From IMG/VR virus record IMGVR_UViG_3300017528_000327, positions 1 through 21,393 of that record: a stretch of DNA of 21,393 nucleotides. One strand, written 5' to 3'. Under the pieces are notes generated by a model. It saw only the letters and a program-made list of their open reading frames with translations, was not told the origin of the DNA and did no database searches. This document shows, piece by piece, positions 12,487-20,087 of the stretch; positions within the stretch are counted from its first letter, which is position 1, and each line of letters starts with the position of its first letter. This stretch comes from a virus. Made by a program: the position numbers and the translations under genes.

Positions 12487-12792
12487 TCAGAGACCCCACA
12501 GCCCTTCGGAGACGCGTCCGCCGTCCAGTCCGAAGACGGCGCCGATCTCGCGCAGCGGCGTATCCGGATGGGCCCTTGCGTAGCTGGCGGCTTCGGCGCG
12601 CAGACCGCGGGTACTCCGGCGAGACTTCGGCGGGGCTTTGTGGCGCGGCTTCGGCCGGCGCATCAGTGTCAGCACGTACCGCAGCTCGCCGGCGGCGTCG
12701 CTGCGCGAGACGGTTCCCTTCTGCAGGCGCTTGGCAAGATCGGCGATCTGGTCGCGCGCTCTCGGGATCTTGTTCTTCTGGCCGGGTTCCAT
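12487..12792 (-). CDS. HTH-type DNA-binding protein (101 aa)
   Basis: Last gene of the leftward replication operon. Start at 12792, overlapping the upstream stop (TGATG), with GGGAGC 5 nt before it; upstream in-frame starts fall in the Cys-rich gene. The basic N-terminal half has a helix (ARDQIADLAKRLQKGTVSRS). The C-terminal ~35 residues form an HTH (EAASYARAHPDTPLREIGAV, then FGLDGGRVSEGLWGL). Possible regulator; its target could be the GTRAC array immediately downstream, which is inference from location only. Confidence 0.7.
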   Translation of the reverse strand: MEPGQKNKIPRARDQIADLAKRLQKGTVSRSDAAGELRYVLTLMRRPKPRHKAPPKSRRSTRGLRAEAASYARAHPDTPLREIGAVFGLDGGRVSEGLWGL

Positions 12793-13064
12793 CAGACGCT
12801 CCCTAGGCCTGCGAGCGGCGGCCGCTGGGCGAGGGTGGGGTCTTCCGGCGCCAAGCGTAGCGGCTTGTATGTTTCCGCTTCCCCGTGGCCGGCGCACGTG
12901 TGCTGGCTTGGCATCGCGCAGTCCGGTCGCTCCGGCAGTACTTCGAACAGTACCTGCCCCCAGCATGGCTGGCCCGCGCTGGCTTCGCCGGCGCGGTCGC
13001 AATGGGCGCCGCAGCCGGAGCACGGTCTATAGCTGGTAGTCAGTCGGTGCTTTGGCCACGGCAT
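12792..13064 (-). CDS. Small Cys-rich putative zinc-binding protein (90 aa)
   Basis: GAGGGAACAAAA precedes the ATG at 13064. Cys/His clusters include PCSGCGAHCDRAG near residues 14-26 and QPCWGQVLFEVLPERPDC, CAMPSQHTCAGHG further on; the first CxxC looks like a zinc knuckle. No family recognised. Member of a group of tiny Cys-rich proteins in this operon. Confidence 0.7.
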   Translation of the reverse strand: MPWPKHRLTTSYRPCSGCGAHCDRAGEASAGQPCWGQVLFEVLPERPDCAMPSQHTCAGHGEAETYKPLRLAPEDPTLAQRPPLAGLGSV

Positions 13065-13098
13065 TTTTGTTCCCTCTCGCTCTTGCTCATACCGCTCA

Positions 13099-13302
13099 TC
13101 ACTTCGCCTTCTCCTGCTCTGGACGCGCCGCCCTAATCATGGCGAGGCGCTTCTCGGTAAAAGCCGTGTGCCACGCCGCGCGCTGGTCTGCGCGCGTGTA
13201 GGGGTTCGCGTCCGGTCCCCGTCCAAGTTCGGCTGCCCAGCGGCCGTCGCGTGCGGCGGCGCGTATGACTTCAAGCCAGCGCACGCGACGGTATTCAGTC
13301 AC
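13099..13302 (-). CDS. Small protein resembling ribosome modulation factor (67 aa)
   Basis: GTG start at 13302, 10 nt after the upstream stop; a longer ATG version is Arg/Ser-rich and overlaps the neighbour. The pattern ARDGRWAAELGRGPDANPYT, then RADQRAAWHTAFTEKR, matches the RMF-type order 'G-x-x-A-x-x-G, C/N-P-Y, R-x-x-W-x-x-a-f'. RMF dimerises ribosomes in stationary phase. RMF-like small proteins occur in phages, but their role there is not established. Similarity is by eye and short, so treat it as a hint. Confidence 0.5.
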   Translation of the reverse strand: MTEYRRVRWLEVIRAAARDGRWAAELGRGPDANPYTRADQRAAWHTAFTEKRLAMIRAARPEQEKAK

Positions 13303-13312
13303 GGATCGCGCT

Positions 13313-13495
13313 TCAGCTGTTCTGGACCGACTTGGCGATAACGCGCCAGTGCGCGCTATCAGACATCCCCCCGATCGCCGTAGCCGCTGCGTCCGCCAAG
13401 GCTTGCGAGGCAAACCCGGGGATGACCCAAACGGCCGGCGTCATGATGCTGTTCGTCGAACCAGCGTATTGGGCGAGAACGATAACAGACCACAT
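13313..13495 (-). CDS. Small hypothetical protein (60 aa)
   Basis: Start at 13495, chosen for AGGGAG 8 nt upstream. The product is mostly hydrophobic-neutral: MWSVIVLAQYAGSTNSIMTP, AVWVIPGFASQALADAAATA, then a WRVIAKSVQNS end. It has a beta-strand/helix/beta-strand pattern rather than a clear membrane span. Function unknown. Confidence 0.65.
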   Translation of the reverse strand: MWSVIVLAQYAGSTNSIMTPAVWVIPGFASQALADAAATAIGGMSDSAHWRVIAKSVQNS

Positions 13496-13559
13496 TTTCA
13501 GTGCTCCCTGGGGCTGGTTGAAAGGATCATGGTCGCAGCCCCGCGCGACCAAACGGAGA

Positions 13560-13883
13560 TCAGGGGCCGGTCGGATCGTACAGCTGCGCCAGCCGTTCGA
13601 AGCCGTGGTCGAGCAGATACGCCCGCAGCTCCGGCCGCAGCGGCGGCGGATGCGGTCCGCGGCCGCGCAGAACGTAGTCGCATAGCTGGCACAGCCCCAG
13701 ATGACGGTCAGCCGGCAGCGTCGTCAGCCAGTCGTTTCCGCAGATCGCGCACGAATATTGCGTCGCATGGTTCATAATCTGCCGCCGGCCCTCAAAGTCG
13801 ACTTTGTCGGCTTCGACGCGAGCGCGGATGCGTTCGAGCGCGGCGGCCGCGCCGGCGGCCGTTGGAACGTATCCGCTCGTCAT
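13560..13883 (-). CDS. Putative zinc-finger protein (107 aa)
   Basis: ATGA overlap with the preceding gene. After an Ala-rich helical N-terminus (GAAAALERIRARVEADKVDF) comes a CxxC-x17-CxxC zinc-ribbon pattern (SCAICGNDWLTT and LCQLCDYVL), then a Pro-rich turn and a helix (PELRAYLLDHGFERLAQLYD). This is the spacing of a small treble-clef or ribbon finger. Specific function unknown. Confidence 0.75.
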   Translation of the reverse strand: MTSGYVPTAAGAAAALERIRARVEADKVDFEGRRQIMNHATQYSCAICGNDWLTTLPADRHLGLCQLCDYVLRGRGPHPPPLRPELRAYLLDHGFERLAQLYDPTGP

Positions 13884-14362
13884 CGGAACAGCGCCTCGAG
13901 ATCGGTAATCGTCTCCAGACCGACGCCAGTAACGACCATCTGGCGCCCGGGCGTGAGCAGCTCGGACGACAGATCGACGTCGACCAGCCAGCCGAGAGCA
14001 TGCGTCGAGAGCGGGAAGCCGCCGTCGTCTACAGCCGCAGCATCAGGATCCCAAAACTCGATCTCGACCCTGCCGCGTTCGGTAGACCGGAAGCGCTCGA
14101 CCCTGTGCACCTTGAACGCAATCCGCTTCGTCGCCAGCTCGCGCCGTACGGCGTTGGGATCCGGCTTCGTTCGGCTGAAGCCGTGGATCGAGTACAGCGA
14201 GAACGTCCGGTCTGCATTCTTCTCGACGTCGAGGGCGTCGACCAGCCACCCAGTCTCCGGATAAAACGAAGTCGATCCGTACCATATCGCTCTCAAGACG
14301 ATCTCGCGCCATCGGCGCTCGCCGCGGTGGTTCGTGTAGTCGATCCAAACGTTTCCGTCCAT
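13880..14362 (-). CDS. Hypothetical protein with WYL-like N-terminal segment (160 aa)
   Basis: GGGAGAAGATCGG precedes the ATG at 14362. The N-terminus, IDYTNHRGERRWREIVLRAI then WYGSTSFYPETGWLVDALDV then NADRTFSLYSIHGF, is a pattern I recognise from small phage proteins and from WYL-like ligand-sensing folds ('Y-x-N-x-x-G-x-x-R ... W ... A-x-D'). The second half (FKVHRVERFRSTERGRVEIE, then a C-terminal VVTGVGLETITDLEALF) looks like an unrelated alpha/beta part. Role unknown. Confidence 0.7.
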   Translation of the reverse strand: MDGNVWIDYTNHRGERRWREIVLRAIWYGSTSFYPETGWLVDALDVEKNADRTFSLYSIHGFSRTKPDPNAVRRELATKRIAFKVHRVERFRSTERGRVEIEFWDPDAAAVDDGGFPLSTHALGWLVDVDLSSELLTPGRQMVVTGVGLETITDLEALFR

Positions 14363-14377
14363 CCGATCTTCTCCCTG

Positions 14378-14875
14378 TTAGCTTCGCCTTCTGATGACCG
14401 GATACCAGCTTTGCGGCAACGCCGACCGGTCAAGATCGACGCAGCGGCGCTCGACTTCTGCCACGCCCTTGTCGCGCAGTCTGCTGATGACGGAAGCTGC
14501 TTTCTGGTGCGGCGAGCCTACTTCGTGAACGTTCGAGACGCGCGAGCATCCGGCGACGACGTCTTCTACCGCCCTAAGCGGCGTCCACTCGTCTGGTACA
14601 TACGCAAGCGCCTCCAGCTCTTCGGCATCGAGTACGGGCGGAAACTGCACCAGCTCGGACGCGCGCTCGATCCCGCCCTCGATCTGAACGCCGTCGACCA
14701 GATACAGCCTGACGATCCCGTTTGCCTCGATCCGCTCGATGAACTGAATTCGCGGGCAGTCTTTCAGCTGGTACTGATAGCCGACGACGCAGTGGCCGGT
14801 CTTGTCCGGTCCATAGTTGAGCCGACAACGCAGCCGCGCGCTCATCTTCAGAATATCTTCGTACGTCGGCGCCAT
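14378..14875 (-). CDS. Hypothetical protein (165 aa)
   Basis: Start at 14875 (MAPTYEDILKMSARLRCRLN), chosen because CGGGAG lies upstream and the longer reading is Arg-rich shadow. Beta-rich centre (GHCVVGYQYQLKDCPRIQFI, then GIVRLYLVDGVQIEGGIERA), followed by an acidic-helical region (LDAEELEALAYVPDEWTPLR) and a basic tail ending PVIRRRS. Not recognised. Confidence 0.7.
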   Translation of the reverse strand: MAPTYEDILKMSARLRCRLNYGPDKTGHCVVGYQYQLKDCPRIQFIERIEANGIVRLYLVDGVQIEGGIERASELVQFPPVLDAEELEALAYVPDEWTPLRAVEDVVAGCSRVSNVHEVGSPHQKAASVISRLRDKGVAEVERRCVDLDRSALPQSWYPVIRRRS

Positions 14876-14888
14876 TGCTCGCTCCCGT

Positions 14889-15155
14889 TCAGTGGCAACA
14901 GATCGGGCAGAAATCGCTATCATGGAAACCGTGCAAGCACGCCGGCGCCTTGGTCTCGACGACCGGCGGCTGGCGCGCGTCGGCAAGCGCACGGTTCGTC
15001 TTCAGCAGCTGATCTTCTAGCATCTGCAAACGTGCTAGCAACGCCTCGGACTGCTCGCGATCGAGCGTCATGATCCGTACCGGCACGCCGCCGGGCGGAC
15101 GGCGCGCGAGCTGGTTGCGCAGCGAAGAGATCGCTTCGTCGGCTTTGTTGGTCAT
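14889..15155 (-). CDS. Coiled-coil protein with C-terminal Cys/His motif (88 aa)
   Basis: The ATG at 15155 overlaps the preceding stop (ATGA). The middle helix (EQSEALLARLQMLEDQLLKT) is a probable coiled coil. The end CLHGFHDSDFCPICCH holds a C-x-H ... CxxCCH cluster that could bind zinc. Function unknown. Confidence 0.7.
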   Translation of the reverse strand: MTNKADEAISSLRNQLARRPPGGVPVRIMTLDREQSEALLARLQMLEDQLLKTNRALADARQPPVVETKAPACLHGFHDSDFCPICCH

Positions 15156-15637
15156 ACCAGCTCCCCCGCTTCGACCAGCTCGCGCAGCCGTTCCATCGGC
15201 CGCAACGGCGGGCTGAGAAACCAGACCTTCGCGCGGTCGTTCCAACGGCCGCGCCGGCGCGCTTCGTATCCGAAAGCCCAGCCGACGAGATCGTTCTCGT
15301 TATCGGCAAGCCGATGGACCAGCACGTACGGCTTTTCCATCTCGTCTTTCGGTCTGATCGGAAGATCGCGGCCGCGCGACGGATTGCGGCATCGAACCTC
15401 GACAAGATCGCCGACGTCGCCGCGCAAGATCGTGTCGCCACCCTCTCGCGGCCGCCAGGGCAGATTGAGATACTTCGCGACGCAAGCTTCGGCGACTGCG
15501 CCCTGCGCGTGGCGGACTTCGCCGGTGTCGGCGTTGGCGTAGTAATTGACCCAGCCGTTCGCGTTCGCGACTGCCTCGCGCCGGCGGCCGATATCTTGCG
15601 CGATCGCGAACCACTCGTCGCTCAGAACGATGATCAT
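15152..15637 (-). CDS. Possible PD-(D/E)XK-like nuclease (161 aa)
   Basis: After an N-terminal helix pair, the order GAVAEACVAKYLNL (E50 in a helix), GGDTILRGDVGDLVEVRCR (D74/D77, then E80-V-R82) and DLPIRPKDEMEKPYVLVHRL fits the restriction-endonuclease-like core: helix with Glu, strand with Asp, E-x-K strand, next strand. Lys is replaced by Arg in the third motif. Proteins of this form are frequent in phage replication operons and are thought to be resolvase- or Cas4-like. The assignment is by fold logic, not by a named family. It overlaps its neighbours by ATGA at both ends. Confidence 0.5.
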   Translation of the reverse strand: MIIVLSDEWFAIAQDIGRRREAVANANGWVNYYANADTGEVRHAQGAVAEACVAKYLNLPWRPREGGDTILRGDVGDLVEVRCRNPSRGRDLPIRPKDEMEKPYVLVHRLADNENDLVGWAFGYEARRRGRWNDRAKVWFLSPPLRPMERLRELVEAGELV

Positions 15638-16005
15638 GGCGTCGCGTCGTCGGCTAGCTTGAACAGCTTAAACCAGACGCCCATCGTATCGGCGCCCTCG
15701 GCGACGATCGCGCGTTTCGTCCGATCGTGTATCATCGCGACGAAAATCATCTTTTCGCCCATCGAGCGATAATGGTTCATGCCGACGATTGACCAGCCCT
15801 TCAGCCGGTCGTCTTTCCACGGACAGACTTTGATCGACGCCGGATCACTTTGGAAATGCATCAACTCTTCGGCAACGGCGATCGAGTTGCTCAGCATGCC
15901 GCGCGTAAATTCGGCGCGCGGTATTTCTCCCTCGGGGTACTCCTCATCGATATGTTTAAGACCTGATATGTGGGTCTCCAGCGAGACAGTCATTTTGTCG
16001 ATCAT
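15634..16005 (-). CDS. Hypothetical protein (123 aa)
   Basis: GAGGGCGCCAAT precedes the ATG at 16005, which overlaps the upstream stop. Helical N-terminus, then alpha/beta (IAVAEELMHFQSDPASIKVC, LKGWSIVGMNHYRSMGEKMI, FVAMIHDRTKRAIVAEGADT). It resembles small phage beta-sheet proteins with two conserved aromatics. Function not recognised. Confidence 0.7.
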   Translation of the reverse strand: MIDKMTVSLETHISGLKHIDEEYPEGEIPRAEFTRGMLSNSIAVAEELMHFQSDPASIKVCPWKDDRLKGWSIVGMNHYRSMGEKMIFVAMIHDRTKRAIVAEGADTMGVWFKLFKLADDATP

Positions 16006-16787
16006 ATTGGCGCCCTCTTGTCCGCGATCAGACCGTCCACGATGAGCTCCAGCCCGATCTTCCGCTTCCGATAGTAAGTCGCAGGCCAGATGTCGTACAG
16101 CTCACAAGCGCGTCTGACCTTGACGCGCGTTGCGCGCCAGAAGCCGCCGAGATTGACGAAGCGCGCGATCTCGTCGTCGGTCTGGTCAGCCAGATAGTCG
16201 GTAGTCCAGCCGATCGCGTCGGCCGCGAGCTGCTCGTCCTGCGCGGTCCAATGGACGCGCCGGCGCAGTAAGCGCGACAAGTGCTTTTTCAGCTCTTGGT
16301 TTTCCGCCTGGGCGACGAGATCGGACAGCTGGGTAATCGTCTTCGGCATCATCGAGCCGAACTGACGCGGTCCGCCTTTCTTCCACGTCAGCGAGACCTC
16401 GAACGCTCGCGCGATCCGCTGGTCGACGATCTCGGGTGTCCAGATCGTTCCGCGCAGCGCGTTGTCGCGCTCGCGCTCACGCTGCCGCTCGTGGTACCGG
16501 TTGATGACGACCGTCCGCTCGGCTTCGATATCGGTCGCCGTCGGCGCCGTCTGCTCGATCGCGCGCTTGCGGTACTCGGACAGCGGCGGCGGATCGGGCG
16601 GCGTCGGCATCCGGACGTCGCCGGGCTCGACCAGATCGGAGTGTTCCAGGGTCGTCGCGTCCAGCGGCCAGCTCGTCTCGCGGTGCCGGCGCGCTATCTG
16701 TGATCGCTCGATGGCCTCTCGCCGGCGCGCCTCTCGCTCCTCTTGGCGCCGGAGCTGCGTCGGTTTCTTGGCGTCAGAAGTGCTCAT
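16002..16787 (-). CDS. Hypothetical protein with charged N-terminus and HTH-like C-terminus (261 aa)
   Basis: Overlaps the primase-helicase stop by 14 nt. The first 120 residues are charged and probably disordered or helical (ERQRERERDNALRGTIW). A folded part starts at WTPEIVDQRIARAFEVSLTW and includes a helix-rich section (DLVAQAENQELKKHLSRLLR) and a C-terminal HTH-like pattern (GFWRATRVKVRRACELYDIW, then PATYYRKRKIGLELI). Position directly downstream of the primase-helicase suggests a replication accessory or regulator; no family name can be given. Confidence 0.7.
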   Translation of the reverse strand: MSTSDAKKPTQLRRQEEREARRREAIERSQIARRHRETSWPLDATTLEHSDLVEPGDVRMPTPPDPPPLSEYRKRAIEQTAPTATDIEAERTVVINRYHERQRERERDNALRGTIWTPEIVDQRIARAFEVSLTWKKGGPRQFGSMMPKTITQLSDLVAQAENQELKKHLSRLLRRRVHWTAQDEQLAADAIGWTTDYLADQTDDEIARFVNLGGFWRATRVKVRRACELYDIWPATYYRKRKIGLELIVDGLIADKRAPI

Positions 16788-19134
16788 TTTCTACGTCGCT
16801 CGATGCTGCCGCCGGCGCCGGCGCTCTGTCGATCGCCGCGGTCTGCGGCCAGACAATCCCCGGTCCGACGACCGGCCGCCCCGTAGGCCAGATGTAGTGA
16901 ACGTCGCGCGCCGTCACGATCCCTGCGTCGTCGGTACTCTTCGACGTCACTTTCGCGACGGCGACGACGCCGCGCTTGTAGAGCTGGTCGCGCGCGCGGT
17001 GCATCGACGTCTTGATCCGGTTGAGATACTTGCGGTGGCCCTCTTCGGTCTCGTCGTCGTTCGGCGTCTGGTTGCGGTAGACGGCGCCAATCTCTTTCCA
17101 CTGCACGACCTTGGTGATGGACTTCGGCAGATCGCCGCGCAGCTCGGTCGGCGGCTCGACGCCACTCTTGTTGAGCGCGCGAAGCAGCGCCAGAAAGAAC
17201 GCGACTTCCGGCGCCGTCAGATGCCACGCCCCGACCGGAATGCCGCTGCGCGGCTTGGCGATCTCCTGATTGTCGCGGCCGAGATCGCCCTCGCCGCGGA
17301 CCGGTTCGTCGATGACCATGCTGCGGAACGGGTCGCCGTCCTCGTCGACGCCCAGCTCGACCTCTTGCAGACAGAAGTCGACGCTGAGATGGTCGGCGCC
17401 GTCGCGCTGCTTGTCGATCGTCAGCCGCCGGATTACGCGCGGCTTATCGTAGTGCTGGTCGTACTTGTCGCGCTCGCTCTCGCCGCGCCCTTCGGTAACG
17501 CGCGCGATATGGATCGTCGTGTCGATCCGATTGTAAATTTGCTCGTTTCCGCGATGCCGGCCGTCCTTGTTCGAGTGGCCGATGATCCACAGAGGCGCGC
17601 CGACGGCTTCGCTCAGAGCGTCGTAGTTGGTCAGAATTTTCGAGATATCGTCGGACTTGATCTCGCTCGATCCGCGCGTCGCGCTGTTGTGCGTGTCGAT
17701 GACGACGAAGCCGAGACGGTGCTTCCACTGCGCCGTTACGAACTTGATCTCTTCGGCCAGCGACTTTACGGTGTGGTCGTCCGTCGCGAACAGCCCCGGC
17801 GGCCGCGTCCACCACGCGAAATGCCGGAGATCGTCGCCGCTCAGATTGTTGTGCTTGGCGTACGCTCGGATACGGTTCTCGAAACCGTTCTGCCCCTCAT
17901 AGCTCAAATAGACGCCGCCGAGCTGCTGAACCTTGCGGCCGTCGACCGGCTTCCCGAGCACGACGCGCATCGCCATGTCGAGGACTTTGAACGTCTTGCC
18001 GCTCTGCGACGGGCCCATAATGAGTACATGGTCGTTCCGCGGTATCAGCCCCTTGACCGTCCAGTCGTACGCTTTCGCCGGACCGCCGAGATCGGAGAAT
18101 GTCTTGGCGCCGAAGCGCGACTGATAAGGCGGCGGCTCCCAATCCTTCAGCTTGTCGACGAGCGCGTAAAGCTTGTCGGCGTCGCCGCCGGCCTTCTCTT
18201 TCCAGTCCGTGATGTCGCCTTTCGGCGGACACTCCGGCCAGATTTCGCCGACGCGCAGAACGCGAACGCGGCAACCATGCTCCAGAAGCATCGGCGCGAT
18301 ATCGTTCGTTCGCTTGCGGCCCGCATCGTCGTTGTCCTCGATCAGAACGATATCGCCGTGCGCGAGCAGCTTCGCCAGCTCCGGCTTGAAATTGCCGGCG
18401 CCGCCGCTGTTCGTCGTCGCGGCCATGTCCCACGCTTCGAGCGTGTGAACGTCTTTCTCGCCTTCCGGCAGAAACCACGTCAGCTGATCTTGCCGCTCCT
18501 GCTTCAGATCCTCGATCACCTTCGGCAGTCGGTACAGCGAGTGGCCGATCCCTTCGAGGTTCCAGACCCAGCCCTGTTTTATGTCTTCCGGCGGATCGTC
18601 GAGCCGGGGCTTGCGCCGCTGCGCGAAGCCCTTGGGATCGAACCGGACCACTTCGTACGCAAGCCCGCCGTCTTGCCGCTCGTACTGATACGTCGCGACG
18701 ATACTGCGTCGGCCGCCGCGCGCATTGCCGCTGCTAGCTCGCGCCGCGTCAGCGGCTGGTCGATCATGATCTTCAGATATGCGCCCTTCTGGCTTTCGTC
18801 GCGTGGAAGCCGCTTTGCCGTTGGCGGGTGATGGATCGTGACCATTGCGCCGATTGTCATGCTGTACGTCGCCGGCGAGACGCGCGACTTCGCGGACCGC
18901 GTCGGGGAATTTGAGACCGTGATGGACTTGGAAGAACTTGAAGACATCGCCGCCCTCTTTATGCGAGCCGTGGTCGTACCACAGCCGCTTCCTGTCATTA
19001 ACCGTGATTGATTTGTCTTCGACCGCGGCCAGCTCGGTACCCTGCCGGCGAAGCGTGAACTTCGTCGACACGGCGGCGCTGACCGAGACGCGCTCGCGCA
19101 GCTCGTCGAGATAGTGCTCGTCGTAACCCGACAT
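16774..19134 (-). CDS. Primase-helicase (TOPRIM plus RepA-type AAA helicase)
   Basis: Central replication enzyme: makes primers and unwinds DNA at the fork. Start at the ATG at 19134 (786 aa); a TTG 39 nt upstream is less likely. Residues ~8-87 match a CHC2 primase zinc-finger fold (FTLRRQGTELAAVEDKSI, then DVFKFFQVHHGLKFPDAVRE), but the zinc-binding Cys/His are gone (LWYDHGSHKEGG where CFGCG normally sits). The TOPRIM domain spans about 218-315: FLPEGEKD (E224), VLIEDNDDAGRK (DND at 267-269) and KGDITDW (305-311). The RecA-like helicase starts near 345, with Walker A MGPSQSGKT (373-381), Walker B FVVIDTH (476-482) and sensor IIGHSNKDG (517-525). The C-terminal ~200 residues are helical with an HTH-like tail. 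Confidence 0.9.
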   Translation of the reverse strand: MSGYDEHYLDELRERVSVSAAVSTKFTLRRQGTELAAVEDKSITVNDRKRLWYDHGSHKEGGDVFKFFQVHHGLKFPDAVREVARLAGDVQHDNRRNGHDPSPANGKAASTRRKPEGRISEDHDRPAADAARASSGNARGGRRSIVATYQYERQDGGLAYEVVRFDPKGFAQRRKPRLDDPPEDIKQGWVWNLEGIGHSLYRLPKVIEDLKQERQDQLTWFLPEGEKDVHTLEAWDMAATTNSGGAGNFKPELAKLLAHGDIVLIEDNDDAGRKRTNDIAPMLLEHGCRVRVLRVGEIWPECPPKGDITDWKEKAGGDADKLYALVDKLKDWEPPPYQSRFGAKTFSDLGGPAKAYDWTVKGLIPRNDHVLIMGPSQSGKTFKVLDMAMRVVLGKPVDGRKVQQLGGVYLSYEGQNGFENRIRAYAKHNNLSGDDLRHFAWWTRPPGLFATDDHTVKSLAEEIKFVTAQWKHRLGFVVIDTHNSATRGSSEIKSDDISKILTNYDALSEAVGAPLWIIGHSNKDGRHRGNEQIYNRIDTTIHIARVTEGRGESERDKYDQHYDKPRVIRRLTIDKQRDGADHLSVDFCLQEVELGVDEDGDPFRSMVIDEPVRGEGDLGRDNQEIAKPRSGIPVGAWHLTAPEVAFFLALLRALNKSGVEPPTELRGDLPKSITKVVQWKEIGAVYRNQTPNDDETEEGHRKYLNRIKTSMHRARDQLYKRGVVAVAKVTSKSTDDAGIVTARDVHYIWPTGRPVVGPGIVWPQTAAIDRAPAPAAASSDVENEHF

Positions 19135-19200
19135 TTCCCAATTCCCGCGTCGCTCTTGATTTGCCGGCGGCAACGTCGGCTATTCGTCCAGTGTACGCAA

Positions 19201-19452
19201 TCAGCGCAGCCGGTTCATTTCGCGGATGATCCGCTTGACCAGATCAGCCGGCAGCGCCGCGAACTTGTCGAAGAATTCTTCCATCTCCAGCACGGTCGCG
19301 CGCTTGCGTTCCGTCAGCTCCAGCGGACCGAACTGTTTCAAGATCGCGTCGTATGATCCGCGCTCGACCGCCAGATACCGGCGCCAGCGGTCCAGCGGCC
19401 GCTCCTTCGCCGGCGGCTCGGCTTCGAAGACTTCGGTCTGCATCTCGGTCAT
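19201..19452 (-). CDS. Small hypothetical protein (83 aa)
   Basis: ATGA overlap with the RusA gene. The product is helical and charged: PPAKERPLDRWRRYLAVERG, LELTERKRATVLEMEEFFDK, then a C-terminal LPADLVKRIIREMNRLR helix. The 66-nt gap after it leads to the primase-helicase. It may be a helicase loader or nucleoid-type accessory protein given its place, but nothing in the sequence proves this. Confidence 0.7.
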   Translation of the reverse strand: MTEMQTEVFEAEPPAKERPLDRWRRYLAVERGSYDAILKQFGPLELTERKRATVLEMEEFFDKFAALPADLVKRIIREMNRLR

Positions 19453-20075
19453 TCGACTTGCTCCACTTCGTCTGGCGGATCGAGCCGCGGCGGCAGCTCC
19501 TCGTCGTCATCGGCTTCGATCGGTTCGGCGATCTCCGGAAGCGGCAGACCGCCAGGGATGAACGGAATATCGGCCAGACGGCAGAGATCGGCCTCGTCCA
19601 GTTCGGAGGCGCGGACCTCGATCCCAGTCTGGTCGTCGGGCCCGTACCACTTGGCGACGCGGCCGTCGACGACCTCGGCGTCGTCGCGCCAGATACCGCC
19701 GGCGAGTATGCCGGTGCGCTTGTCGCGCTGCGGATTGAGCGCGTCGCAAGCTGCTTTGGCGTAGTTGTCAAAGTCCGGCTTCCCAGTCGGCCGGACAAGA
19801 CCAGCGAGCGCGAGCTCACGCGTACGCTTCGGCCAGCTCTTCGGTACCGGCTTAACGACGATGACGTCGACCATCAGCGGTCCCTTGAGCCGCTTGTGGC
19901 GGCCGCGGACCATCTCCAGATCAGCAGCGTCGCGCAGCTCCTTCTCGAACTTGCGGGTCTTCGCCGGCGTGTAGAGCGTAACGAACGCAGCGCCGCGCTT
20001 CGGCTTTACCAGCCGAGCGCGCGCGCGTCCTTTACCGACGGTATCGCCGGCGAGACGGATAACGATCGTGCGCAC
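19449..20075 (-). CDS. rusA: RusA-family Holliday junction resolvase
   Basis: Cleaves four-way DNA junctions during phage recombination and before packaging. The RusA order is clear: IVIRLAGDTVGKGRARAR near the N-terminus, TLYTPAKTRKFEKEL at 33-47, then the catalytic block GKPDFDNYAKAACDAL at 98-113 (D101, D103) and IWRDDAEVVDG at 128-138 (D131, D132). A C-terminal extension of about 60 residues ends in an acidic tail (EADDDEELPPRLDPPDEVEQ). GTG start at 20075, 12 nt after the upstream stop, with a poor ribosome site; expression may rely on coupling. Length (208) is above that of the shorter RusA proteins because of the tail. Confidence 0.9.
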   Translation of the reverse strand: MRTIVIRLAGDTVGKGRARARLVKPKRGAAFVTLYTPAKTRKFEKELRDAADLEMVRGRHKRLKGPLMVDVIVVKPVPKSWPKRTRELALAGLVRPTGKPDFDNYAKAACDALNPQRDKRTGILAGGIWRDDAEVVDGRVAKWYGPDDQTGIEVRASELDEADLCRLADIPFIPGGLPLPEIAEPIEADDDEELPPRLDPPDEVEQVE

Positions 20076-20087
20076 CGCACGCCGCCG

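Noticed and set aside
12455-12503. 8-bp inverted repeat GGCTGTGG/CCACAGCC as a terminator for the replication operon
   Set aside because: On the leftward transcript it is followed by an A-tract instead of a T-tract and has a 33-nt loop; kept only as a remark.
13862-15073. 403-codon plus-strand open frame across several small leftward genes
   Set aside because: Opposite to four genes with ribosome sites and ATGA overlaps; no motif in the translation.
16462-18831. 789-codon open frame on the plus strand opposite the primase-helicase
   Set aside because: It is a GC-driven antisense shadow of a gene with clear TOPRIM and Walker motifs; the translation is Arg/Val/Asp-rich with no domain and no ribosome site.
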